The notes beneath the pieces were generated by a model that saw nothing but the letters and a program-made list of their open reading frames with translations, made no database searches and was not told the DNA's origin. DNA of 64,000 nucleotides, taken from the IMG/VR virus record IMGVR_UViG_3300025660_000005, positions 1 to 64,000 of that record, one strand, 5' to 3'. Origin of the DNA: a virus. Shown here one piece after another: positions 35,634-41,521 of the stretch; the first letter of the stretch is position 1, and each line of letters starts with the position of its first letter. The translations under genes were made by a program, and so were the position numbers.

Positions 35634-35807
35634 CTAGGGCTTGTTCTTGCCCGTGTACTTGAACTTTGGCTGCCGGGGGACACAGGGCTCATCGAGGGAG
35701 GGTGCGGAGGTCCACCAGTTCTTCTTCGACACGTCGCTCCACCACTTCGGTTCCTCTGGGGACCGGAACAGGGTGCCGTCGAAGTCATAGAGGTGAAGCT
35801 CAGGCAT
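35634..35807 (-). CDS. mini HAD-like protein, 57 aa (motif I only)
   Basis: A 57-residue frame starting MPELHLYDFDGTLFRSPEEP. The DFDGT motif and following Trp-Trp and Pro residues match the opening of HAD proteins of the Swiss-army-knife RNA-repair type. The protein ends before motifs II-IV, so it cannot be a complete phosphatase. It could be a fragment left by deletion or a small protein using the metal-binding loop for something else. It overlaps the upstream gene by eight bases. Confidence 0.5.
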   Translation of the reverse strand: MPELHLYDFDGTLFRSPEEPKWWSDVSKKNWWTSAPSLDEPCVPRQPKFKYTGKNKP

Positions 35808-35988
35808 TGACCAGGATCCCCGTGATGATGGGCTGGAACTTGGGATTCTGGAGACTGAAGGCGACCAGCCGTCGGCGCATCACCTTGTCTTGCGGTGCCC
35901 TACAGCAACCCATGAGGGCTTTCTTGTACTCTCTGAACTCCGGGTGTTGCTTCATAGCGGCCAGTACCCTCGGGGCCAGTCGTTTCAT
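35800..35988 (-). CDS. hypothetical protein, 62 aa
   Basis: A small basic helical protein, unrecognised. It is coupled to the 199-aa gene upstream by an ATGA overlap and to the HAD-like mini-gene downstream. It is Lys/Arg-rich with two Cys together (GCCR). Confidence 0.55.
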   Translation of the reverse strand: MKRLAPRVLAAMKQHPEFREYKKALMGCCRAPQDKVMRRRLVAFSLQNPKFQPIITGILVNA

Positions 35989-36584
35989 GACAGATACGCC
36001 AGCACCTCATAGCTGTCCTTGGCCATCTTAGTGAACGAAATGACCAGCACCGAGTTGGAAATCGACTCAGGGGAGAACGGGTCCTCTGAGTTCGAATAGG
36101 CCAGGTCCGCCCGGATCGTCCCGCTGTCCCCGTTGAACAGGTGGGACGACACGACGTCGTCCAGTTCGATCTCGAACTTGGCGAGGATGTCCAACGCCTT
36201 GGAGTACCCGTGTTGGGGCTTCCTGAACCGCCCGTTGCCATCCAGGCCTGCCCGCTTGAACAACGGAATGACGGCCCGCTTGAACTTGGGGTCCATCCGC
36301 TTGGAGGCCACACGAACACGCTTGAGGCTGATGTAGGCTTTCTCAAGGTCCTCGATCTTGTTCACGACATGCTGCACAGGGCCGTACACGTCAGCCAGGG
36401 ACTCGTAGCCCTCTGCCCCGTGTCCCGGAGGGGGTGTTCCCCTCCCTGTCCAGAGGAAGACCACGTCCTTCATCCGCAGGAGCGATGTCCCGATGGCCTT
36501 GACGCCCATGTCGAACTGTTTGCGGTCTTCGCTGGCGGCTCTCTTAATATACCGGGCTGCTACCCGGTTCGTGTGCTTGCTCAT
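35985..36584 (-). CDS. hypothetical protein, 199 aa
   Basis: Not recognised. The N-terminal 25 residues (RVAARYIKRAAS) are basic and of the type that precedes many phage virion-associated proteins in this window. The rest is mixed alpha/beta with a central helical region. The ATG at 36584 follows GGAGG. A TAGATT element with CCGG before it lies about 40 bases upstream. Confidence 0.6.
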   Translation of the reverse strand: MSKHTNRVAARYIKRAASEDRKQFDMGVKAIGTSLLRMKDVVFLWTGRGTPPPGHGAEGYESLADVYGPVQHVVNKIEDLEKAYISLKRVRVASKRMDPKFKRAVIPLFKRAGLDGNGRFRKPQHGYSKALDILAKFEIELDDVVSSHLFNGDSGTIRADLAYSNSEDPFSPESISNSVLVISFTKMAKDSYEVLAYLS

Positions 36585-36637
36585 GCGGGCCTCCATGTCC
36601 TACTGGAGTAGCCTCATAACGAATCTACCGGCAAGGG

Positions 36638-36666
36638 GCTTAGGCCCTTCCTGTTCTGTGTGGACG
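36638..36666 (+). promoter_or_regulatory. phage-type promoter GCTTAG-N17-TGGACG
   Basis: GCTTAG at 36638-36643, 17 bases, then TGGACG. It is nearly identical to the element at 52604. It would drive a short unit ending at the terminator 36881-36914. Confidence 0.5.
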
Positions 36667-36706
36667 GACGTGAAGCCCCCCTGTGGGGATCTTCGTGAGA
36701 AAAGCC

Positions 36707-36735
36707 TTGACAGGAGCCCAAAGGGCCTCTAGCGT
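36707..36735 (+). promoter_or_regulatory. possible sigma-70-type promoter
   Basis: TTGACA at 36707-36712 with a weak TAGCGT 17 bases later. It lies between the GCTTAG element and a small reading frame. The -10 is poor, so the call is tentative. Confidence 0.35.
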
Positions 36736-36759
36736 CAGGGGCGAACAGGAGAGACCGAG

Positions 36760-36858
36760 ATGCAGACCTTATTTACAACCTTCAGCTTGCGGACGCACGT
36801 CAGCCTTACCGGCTGGTCGTATCTGTCCACGAGTGCGCCGGAGGGTGTAACGGGGTAA
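36760..36858 (+). CDS. small reading frame, 32 aa
   Basis: ATG at 36760 with AGGAGAG about seven bases upstream; 32 codons ending TAA. Unrecognised; polar and Thr/Ser-rich. It lies between a promoter and a strong terminator, so it may be a real mini-protein, a leader peptide or part of a small RNA. Confidence 0.35.
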   Translation: MQTLFTTFSLRTHVSLTGWSYLSTSAPEGVTG

Positions 36859-36880
36859 GCACAACATCTGCTGACCTTGG

Positions 36881-36914
36881 AAGCCCGCCCGGACACACCC
36901 GGAGCGGGCTTTTT
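36881..36914 (+). terminator. intrinsic terminator upstream of the tRNA cluster
   Basis: An 8-bp stem AAGCCCGC/GCGGGCTT with an inner CCGG/CCGG stem and a TTTTT tract. It closes the short unit at 36638-36880, so the tRNA cluster probably depends on a later start or on anti-termination. Confidence 0.8.
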
Positions 36915-36950
36915 GCGTTTAGGGCCTCTGCCACAGGGCGGCGGCCAGAG

Positions 36951-37016
36951 GGTCTTTGACAATTGAATAGTAGGTCTTCGGTGCTGGGAGTTGCCCAGCT
37001 TCCAGCACCGTTCTTT
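36951..37016 (+). promoter_or_regulatory. boxA-like element and leader hairpin before the tRNAs
   Basis: GGTCTTTGACAATTG (36951-36965) resembles a boxA anti-termination sequence. It is followed by a 9-bp hairpin CGGTGCTGG/CCAGCACCG (36979-37010) and a second GTTCTTT just before tRNA-Leu. The layout resembles an rRNA leader. Confidence 0.45.
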
Positions 37017-37099
37017 GCTGCTGTGGCGGAATGGTAGACGCGCTTGGTTCAGGTCCAAGTGTCCTTCGGGGCGTGAAGGTTCGACTCCTTTCAGCAGCA
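37017..37099 (+). tRNA. tRNA-Leu(CAG)
   Basis: Acceptor GCTGCTG/CAGCAGC, anticodon loop TTCAGGT in a CTTGG/CCAAG stem, long variable arm, T-loop TTCGACT. CCA is not encoded. Confidence 0.9.
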
Positions 37100-37103
37100 C
37101 TTT

Positions 37104-37212
37104 GGGTCGTTGGGCTCCCCCTCGGGGGATAGCGCAGCCGCTTGTACAGCGGTTGGTCGTGGATAAACGTCTGCGGGGTGGCAACGCCCCAGGAAGACGA
37201 TAAGAGCGACCC
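37104..37212 (+). ncRNA. structured cloverleaf-like RNA between tRNAs
   Basis: Closed by GGGTCG/CGACCC (37104-37109/37207-37212). Inside are hairpins CCCC-CTCG-GGGG, CCGCT/AGCGG (37138-37152) and CGTCT/AGACG enclosing GGGG/CCCC. It resembles a tRNA in layout but has no T-loop TTCRANT, so it is not a tRNA. Function unknown. Confidence 0.5.
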
Positions 37213-37224
37213 GGTCCAATTCAC

Positions 37225-37311
37225 GGAGGGGCAAGCAGATCGGTGACTGCACCCGGTTGCTAACCGGACGAGCCTTAATCGGCCTTGAGGGTTCGACTCC
37301 CTCTCCCTCCG
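37225..37311 (+). tRNA. tRNA-Ser(GCT)
   Basis: Acceptor GGAGGGG/TCCCTCC, anticodon loop TTGCTAA in a CCGG/CCGG stem, long variable arm, T-loop TTCGACT. Confidence 0.9.
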
Positions 37312-37316
37312 CCTCT

Positions 37317-37402
37317 GGATGATACGGTCAAGCTGGTGCTTGCGCTGGGCTGTAACCCCGGTCCGCTGACGCGGCAGCAAGGTTCGATTCCTTGATCATC
37401 CA
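37317..37402 (+). tRNA. tRNA-Tyr(GTA)
   Basis: Acceptor GGATGAT/ATCATCC, anticodon loop CTGTAAC, long variable arm, T-loop TTCGATT. First of three Tyr genes in the cluster. Confidence 0.85.
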
Positions 37403-37411
37403 CTTTCATAC

Positions 37412-37494
37412 GCCGGGATGGCGTAACTGGTAGCCGCATCCGGTTTAAGCCCGGATATCCTTGAGGCGTGGGGGTTCGAGTCCCCCCTCTGGCA
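37412..37494 (+). tRNA. tRNA-Leu(TAA)
   Basis: Acceptor GCCGGGA/TCTGGC region, loop TTTAAGC in ATCCGG/CCGGAT, long variable arm. The last acceptor pair is weak. Confidence 0.85.
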
Positions 37495-37538
37495 CCTACT
37501 TGGGCTATAAGGTTCCATTAGGGACACAGGAGGACCCC

Positions 37539-37994
37539 ATGGATCTTAAAAGCGAACTGGTCAGACTGGCCCATGAAGTACCTGAAACCCGCAAGCACAT
37601 CCTGCCCCTTCTGCGGAAAGAGGCGGCAACGGGTGACCTTATCGGTCTGTTCCACAAGGCATTCTTCCAGTGGATGAAGAAGGTCGGCAAGGCCACGCAG
37701 GCCGACCATGTGGGCGAGATTTACAGGAAGGGGATGACTGTGGAGATCGCTTTCCCGAATCTCCCCTCCCCCAGCCAGTCCTCGACTCCGGGTGAGGACC
37801 ACGTCATCGCGTACTTCACCCCCGACTTCCAACGCAACCAGGTACAGTGGTGGGTGTTCGTCTATGTAGAGGAAAAGGGGATCGAGGACGAGGAAACCAG
37901 CACGCACTCCATGTCGATGACCTCCTTCGCCTCCATGTCCCCCCGTGACATCCTGAAGATGGTCAACGCCCAAGCCCTCAAGTTCATTCGCTAG
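37539..37994 (+). CDS. hypothetical protein, 151 aa
   Basis: Starts at 37539 with AGGAGG upstream. The N-terminus LVRLAHEVPETRKHILPLL is a segment that, from memory, opens many uncharacterised tailed-phage proteins. The middle is beta-rich (VQWWVFVYVEE). It lies within the tRNA cluster and is the only cluster gene of this kind. Function unknown. Confidence 0.65.
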   Translation: MDLKSELVRLAHEVPETRKHILPLLRKEAATGDLIGLFHKAFFQWMKKVGKATQADHVGEIYRKGMTVEIAFPNLPSPSQSSTPGEDHVIAYFTPDFQRNQVQWWVFVYVEEKGIEDEETSTHSMSMTSFASMSPRDILKMVNAQALKFIR

Positions 37995-38028
37995 CAAAGC
38001 CCCGGTTCGATTCCCCGCACATTCTTGT

Positions 38029-38100
38029 AGAGGTGGCTCTGGGTAAGCGGGTTGGTCTCCAAAACCGACCGTCGGGTGGGTTCGATTCCCACTACCTCTG
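38029..38100 (+). tRNA. tRNA-Trp(CCA)
   Basis: Acceptor AGAGGTG/TACCTCT, loop CTCCAAA, T-loop TTCGATT. Its D-arm is short. Confidence 0.85.
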
Positions 38101-38106
38101 CCTTCT

Positions 38107-38180
38107 GCCAAGGTAGCTCAGGTAGGTAGAGCACTCGGGTGAAATCCGGGGTGTCGGCGGTTCGATCCCGCCCCTTGGCA
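38107..38180 (+). tRNA. tRNA-Phe(GAA), copy 1
   Basis: Acceptor GCCAAGG/CCTTGGC, loop GTGAAAT in CTCGG/CCGGG, T-loop TTCGATC. Position 32 is G, which is unusual. Confidence 0.8.
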
Positions 38181-38219
38181 CTGATCGGTATAGTTCCCCG
38201 GACAACAAGGGGGAACGAC

Positions 38220-38630
38220 ATGGGCAAGCATGACAAGTGGTCGGAGAAGGACAAGCTGAAGAGGCTGCCGAACCCCGACCCAGACGGGTACGAGATCAGG
38301 ATGGAGATCCCGGAGTTGACGTTCATGGGCGTCAAACAGCAACCGGACTTCGGTCACCTGACGTTGGTCTTCTACCCGGCGGACTGGATCATCGAACTGA
38401 AGGCACTCAAGGAGTACGTGGTGGCCTTCAGGTCCAAGGTGATCTCCTACGAACGCCTCATCAACGTCATCTACGAGGATCTCGTGGCGGTCTATGAACC
38501 GGCCCGGTTGCGCCTCGTAGCGGACCTCCGGCCCCGTGGCGGGATCTCGTCCCGCCTGGTCATCGACTCGGACTGGGGGTGCAGGGGCGGCAAGGAGGAG
38601 TTCGGGGACTGGAAACGCATGGAGGGGTAG
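38220..38630 (+). CDS. QueF-like protein lacking the catalytic cysteine
   Basis: A 136-residue protein with the QueF fold (preQ0 nitrile reductase): RMEIPELTF, then QPDF with Asp43, IIELKALK with the substrate-binding Glu-Leu-Lys, and LRPRGGIS near the end. In QueF the nucleophilic Cys is seven residues before the Asp; here that position is Met36. So it is unlikely to reduce preQ0 in the usual way. It may bind a 7-deazaguanine or act on DNA or tRNA differently. The ATG at 38220 follows AAGGGGG. Its 3' end overlaps tRNA-Phe copy 2 by ten bases. Confidence 0.75.
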   Translation: MGKHDKWSEKDKLKRLPNPDPDGYEIRMEIPELTFMGVKQQPDFGHLTLVFYPADWIIELKALKEYVVAFRSKVISYERLINVIYEDLVAVYEPARLRLVADLRPRGGISSRLVIDSDWGCRGGKEEFGDWKRMEG

Positions 38631-38692
38631 CTCAGAGGTAGAGCAGGGGACTGAAAATCCCCGTGTCGGTGGTTCGATTCCACCCCTTTCCA
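38621..38692 (+). tRNA. tRNA-Phe(GAA), copy 2
   Basis: Acceptor GGAGGGG/CCTTTCC with wobble pairs, loop CTGAAAA in GGGGA/TCCCC, T-loop TTCGATT. The 5' end overlaps the QueF-like stop codon. Confidence 0.85.
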
Positions 38693-38696
38693 CTTT

Positions 38697-38785
38697 GGAG
38701 GAGCGGTTGAAGTTGGAGAGTCACGCCAGACTGTAAATCTGGTCCGCGTTGCGGTGAGTGGGTTCGAATCCCACCTCCTCCACCA
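38697..38785 (+). tRNA. tRNA-Tyr(GTA), with CCA
   Basis: Acceptor GGAGGAG/CTCCTCC, loop CTGTAAA in CCAGA/TCTGG, long variable arm, CCA encoded at 38783-38785. Confidence 0.9.
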
Positions 38786-38793
38786 ACTTACTT

Positions 38794-38878
38794 GCCAGAG
38801 TGGCGGAATGGTAGACGCGGTCGGTTCAAAACCGTCTGTCCTTGAGGCGTGGGGGTTCGAGTCCCCCCTCTGGCACCA
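38794..38878 (+). tRNA. tRNA-Leu(CAA), with CCA
   Basis: Acceptor GCCAGAG/CTCTGGC, loop TTCAAAA (one T-T mismatch in the stem), long variable arm, CCA at 38876-38878. Confidence 0.85.
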
Positions 38879-39011
38879 TGACCACTGAGGGCACGCACTA
38901 CCCCGCAAGGGATGTGAGGAAGCTCGGGACACCACTGCTGAAGGAAGGAGGCCGTAGGCCGTTCGCACTTCCGAGGGTGCAACCCAAACAGGAACGTGGT
39001 ATCTTTGGCCT

Positions 39012-39647
39012 ATGAAATTGGACCCTTCCATGAAAGGTACCCCTTATTCTGCGCTACACGGTAAGAGCGGTGTCTATGCCATCAGAAGTAGGGCTTCGGG
39101 GAAGCTCTACATCGGGTCCGCAGTGGATCTCTACAAGAGGTTCTCAGCACATGGGAGGCTTCTTCGAAAAGGCACCCACCATAACACCCCCTTACAACGA
39201 GCCTTTGCCAAGAGGGGTGAAGAGGACATTTGCTTCTTTGTGCTTGTTCAGGCGGCCCACGACAAGCTCTTGGAGAAGGAACAGGAGTGGTTGGACAAGA
39301 CCCCGAAAGCCAAGAAGTACAACATCCTCCCAGAAGCAGGCAACAGCCTGGGTTACAAGCATACAGAAGAAACGAAGCAAGCCCTGTCACTTTTGCAGCG
39401 GGGCAATAAGAACGCTGTGGGATCGGGTGGTCGGAAGGCTTCCCCAACGGAAGCGGAAAAGGCGGCGATCAGCCGCACTAAGAAGAAGCAGCCCTACCCC
39501 AAAGTCCGTTCTCCTGACGGGGCTGAACACGAAGTGACCCCGTCCCTCAATCTGTTCTGCCAACGTCACGGCCTTACACGCCAAGGAATGCAGAAGCTCT
39601 TTTCAGGGCAACGCTCTCGGCATCGGGGTTGGGCCAAGAGCGGGTGA
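39012..39647 (+). CDS. GIY-YIG homing endonuclease
   Basis: A 211-residue protein: GVYAIRS and YIGSAVDLYKRF are the GIY and YIG motifs, followed by a catalytic-type Arg and Glu region, a NUMOD-like YKHTEETKQALS segment and a C-terminal HTH. It cuts DNA at a specific site to spread its own gene. It is free-standing in the tRNA cluster. The region is richer in A+T than average. The 133 bases before it hold no gene and only a weak ribosome-binding site. Confidence 0.88.
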   Translation: MKLDPSMKGTPYSALHGKSGVYAIRSRASGKLYIGSAVDLYKRFSAHGRLLRKGTHHNTPLQRAFAKRGEEDICFFVLVQAAHDKLLEKEQEWLDKTPKAKKYNILPEAGNSLGYKHTEETKQALSLLQRGNKNAVGSGGRKASPTEAEKAAISRTKKKQPYPKVRSPDGAEHEVTPSLNLFCQRHGLTRQGMQKLFSGQRSRHRGWAKSG

Positions 39648-39727
39648 GCAGCGCTATGCGGACGGGTAGGGGCCACTAGATGAATGTGTCCATAAAACAG
39701 GATCCCGGCTACGGGTGGTCATCCTTT

Positions 39728-39757
39728 GCGACCGTGGTGAAACGGTAGACACGCCGG
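39728..39757 (+). tRNA. tRNA-Leu(TAG), 5' half of a split gene
   Basis: GCGACCG acceptor strand, D-arm and CCGG of the anticodon stem, then interruption. The matching half lies at 40364-40415. Rejoined, the halves give a canonical Leu tRNA with a CTTAGAA loop. Confidence 0.7.
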
Positions 39758-39789
39758 TTCCGGTTGCTAGCCTATACCGTAAGCTGTGT

Positions 39790-40290
39790 ATGGGACGACG
39801 TTACACAAAAGAGATCCTAGCCCCACTTGTTCAACAGAACACTTCCATGGCGGGCGTGCTTCGAGATTTGGGGGTGAAACAGGCGGGCGGGACACAAACG
39901 CACATCACCCGTAAGGTACGGGAATACGGACTCGACACAGTCCATTTCCACGGTCAAGGATCCAACAAGGGAACAGCCCATAAGGGAGGCCCGGGAAAGA
40001 CTCCGTGGCTAACTACCCTGTCAAAGAAGGACACAGGGAGGCGTACCGCAGCGTACCGCTTACGGAGGGCTCTCCTTGACAGTGGGCGGCCCTATGCGTG
40101 CGAATCTTGTGGGATCGAGGGAGTGTGGGTCGGGAAACCCCTCATGCTACAGGTGGACCACATCAACCGAGACTGGTTAGACAACCGCCCTGAAAACTTA
40201 CGATTCCTGTGCCCTAACTGCCACTCCCAACAACCTGGGTGGTGTAATAGCAAAGGGTTGACCTCCGTGACCAAACAAGAAAAAGGCTGA
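39790..40290 (+). CDS. HNH homing endonuclease inserted in a tRNA-Leu gene
   Basis: A 166-residue protein with an N-terminal HTH-like region and a C-terminal HNH core: CESCG, VDHINRDWLDNRPENLRFLCPNCHSQ read as three blocks. The ATG at 39790 is chosen; no strong ribosome-binding site is seen. Its last codons overlap the complete tRNA-Leu that follows. It lies between the two halves of a tRNA-Leu, so it is the likely mobile agent. Confidence 0.85.
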   Translation: MGRRYTKEILAPLVQQNTSMAGVLRDLGVKQAGGTQTHITRKVREYGLDTVHFHGQGSNKGTAHKGGPGKTPWLTTLSKKDTGRRTAAYRLRRALLDSGRPYACESCGIEGVWVGKPLMLQVDHINRDWLDNRPENLRFLCPNCHSQQPGWCNSKGLTSVTKQEKG

Positions 40291-40364
40291 GTGGCGGAAC
40301 GGTAGACGCACCCGTTTTAGAGGCGGGCGCTTAGGGCGTGTGGGTTCGACTCCCACCTCAGCCA
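40285..40364 (+). tRNA. tRNA-Leu(TAG), complete copy inside the insertion
   Basis: Acceptor GGCTGAG/CTCAGCC, loop TTTAGAG in CCCGT/GCGGG, long variable arm, T-loop TTCGACT. It overlaps the HNH stop codon, and its final A joins the 3' half of the split tRNA. Confidence 0.88.
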
Positions 40365-40415
40365 CTTAGAATCCGGTGCCTTTGAGGCGTGGGGGTTCGA
40401 CTCCCCCCGGTCGCA
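40364..40415 (+). tRNA. tRNA-Leu(TAG), 3' half of a split gene
   Basis: ACTTAGAATCCGG anticodon side, variable arm, T-arm and CGGTCGC acceptor strand pairing with GCGACCG at 39728. Confidence 0.7.
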
Positions 40416-40419
40416 CTTT

Positions 40420-40491
40420 GCCGATGTAGCTCAATGGTAGAGCAGCCGTTTCGTAAGCGGCAGGTTGTCGGTTCGATTCCGACCTTCGGCT
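40420..40491 (+). tRNA. tRNA-Thr(CGT)
   Basis: Acceptor GCCGATG/CTTCGGC with one mismatch, loop TTCGTAA in GCCGT/GCGGC, T-loop TTCGATT. Confidence 0.85.
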
Positions 40492-40495
40492 CTTT

Positions 40496-40528
40496 GCTAG
40501 CGTGGCTCAACGGTAGAGCACCTGATTT
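40496..40528 (+). pseudogene. truncated tRNA, 5' half only
   Basis: GCTAGCG acceptor strand, D-arm and 5' anticodon stem stop abruptly at the start of the next tRNA. No 3' half with CGCTAGC was found next to a T-arm. Confidence 0.6.
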
Positions 40529-40600
40529 GCCCAGTTAGCTCAAGTGGCAGAGCAGCGGATTTGTAACCCGCTGACATCGGTTCGACTCCGGTACTGGGCT
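40529..40600 (+). tRNA. tRNA-Thr(TGT)
   Basis: Acceptor GCCCAGT/ACTGGGC, loop TTTGTAA in GCGGA/CCCGC, T-loop TTCGACT. Confidence 0.88.
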
Positions 40601-40618
40601 CTTGTCTGATTCAAGCAT

Positions 40619-40691
40619 GCCAACGTAGCTCCAACGGTAGAGCACTTGCATGGTAAGCAAGGGGTTACGGGTTCGATTCCCGTCGTTGGCT
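40619..40691 (+). tRNA. tRNA-Thr(GGT)
   Basis: Acceptor GCCAACG/CGTTGGC, loop ATGGTAA in CTTGC/GCAAG, T-loop TTCGATT. Confidence 0.88.
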
Positions 40692-40695
40692 CTAT

Positions 40696-40846
40696 GGGGG
40701 AGTGGTCAAAAGTCACGCTACTCGTTGTGACGACCTTATCCTGACCCCGGTCGGGAACTCTGTTGCGACTTCAGCAAGGTATAGACATCTGCCTGTAAAG
40801 CAGACCGCCCGAGAGGGCATTGTAGGTTCGATTCCTACCTCCCCCA
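40696..40846 (+). tRNA. tRNA-Tyr(GTA) with an approx 65-70-base insertion in the D-loop
   Basis: Acceptor GGGGGAG/CTCCCCC, loop CTGTAAA in TCTGC/GCAGA, variable arm and T-arm are normal. Between D-stem GTC (40705-40707) and GAC (40784-40786) lie 76 bases where about 8-10 are expected. The extra part contains the hairpin GTCAC/GTGAC. It may be processed out or the gene may be inactive. Confidence 0.65.
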
Positions 40847-40851
40847 CCTTT

Positions 40852-40924
40852 GCGCTCGTAGCTCAGTGGATAGAGTCCCGGCCTCCGAAGCCGGTGGTCC
40901 CCGGTTCAAGTCCGGGCGAGCGCT
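40852..40924 (+). tRNA. tRNA-Arg(CCG)
   Basis: Acceptor GCGCTCG/CGAGCGC, loop CTCCGAA in CCGGC/GCCGG, T-loop TTCAAGT. Confidence 0.9.
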
Positions 40925-40928
40925 CCAT

Positions 40929-41015
40929 GGAAGGGCAAGCAGATGGGCGACTGCACTGGTTTCGAAAACCAGCGAGCCTTAACCGGCCTTCGGGGTTCGA
41001 CTCCCCGTCCTTCCG
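40929..41015 (+). tRNA. tRNA-Ser(CGA)
   Basis: Acceptor GGAAGGG/TCCTTCC, loop TTCGAAA in CTGGT/ACCAG, long variable arm. Confidence 0.9.
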
Positions 41016-41018
41016 CCA

Positions 41019-41139
41019 AAGGCACCCCAGCCGGGGCTGTAGATCAGGGGTGTCCAAGACCACAGAGAAGCAGCACTTCTGGGAGGAGTGGGCGGCCAGC
41101 GGTAACCAACCCGTGGTTCCCTACGTGCTGGGGTGCTTT
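41019..41139 (+). ncRNA. structured RNA closed by a 13-bp stem
   Basis: AAG-GCACCCCAGC (41019-41031) pairs with GCTGGGGTGC-TTT (41127-41139), enclosing hairpins AGAAG/CTTCT and AACCA/TGGTT. It sits between two tRNAs with no coding potential. Not recognised as a known RNA. Confidence 0.55.
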
Positions 41140-41143
41140 CTAT

Positions 41144-41225
41144 GCTGTCGTGATGGAATGGTAGACATGCGGGTCTGAGAGGCCCGTGCCCTTGAGGTGT
41201 GTGGGTTCGAGTCCCACCGGCAGCA
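41144..41225 (+). tRNA. tRNA-Leu(GAG), copy 1
   Basis: Acceptor GCTGTCG/CGGCAGC, loop CTGAGAG in CGGGT/GCCCG, long variable arm. Confidence 0.85.
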
Positions 41226-41230
41226 CTCAT

Positions 41231-41317
41231 GCGACCGTGGCGGAATGGTAGACGCGCTGGCTTGAGGGGCCAGTGTCAACAATGACTGGCGTGAGGGTTC
41301 GAATCCCTCCGGTCGCA
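41231..41317 (+). tRNA. tRNA-Leu(GAG), copy 2
   Basis: Acceptor GCGACCG/CGGTCGC, loop TTGAGGG in CTGGC/GCCAG, long variable arm. Its acceptor is identical to that of the split tRNA-Leu. Confidence 0.85.
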
Positions 41318-41321
41318 CTTT

Positions 41322-41409
41322 GGAAGGGCAAGCCAATTGGTGATGGCAGCCGCTTGGAAAGTGGTCGAGCGTGATGAGCGCCTTGGGGGTTCGACTCCCC
41401 CTCCTTCCG
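41322..41409 (+). tRNA. tRNA-Ser(GGA)
   Basis: Acceptor GGAAGGG/TCCTTCC, loop TTGGAAA in GCCGC/GTGGT, long variable arm. Confidence 0.85.
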
Positions 41410-41434
41410 CCAACGAAGACCTACTGTTCAACTT

Positions 41435-41520
41435 GGAAGCGCCAGCCGACGTGGCGACGGCACCTGTCTTGAAAACAGGCGAGCTTTACGGCCTTGAGGG
41501 TTCGACTCCCTCCGCTTCCG
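41435..41520 (+). tRNA. tRNA-Ser(TGA)
   Basis: Acceptor GGAAGCG/CGCTTCC, loop CTTGAAA in CCTGT/ACAGG, long variable arm. Last tRNA of the cluster. Confidence 0.9.
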
Positions 41521-41521
41521 C

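Noticed and set aside
37990-38023. tRNA 3' remnant after the 151-aa gene
   Set aside because: GGTTCGATTCC resembles a T-loop, but the flanking bases do not pair as a T-stem and no acceptor is evident.
36600-41520. CRISPR array or phage attachment site in the repeat-rich RNA region
   Set aside because: The repeats are tRNA T-arms and variable arms; spacing and sequences do not fit a CRISPR, and no integrase gene is nearby.
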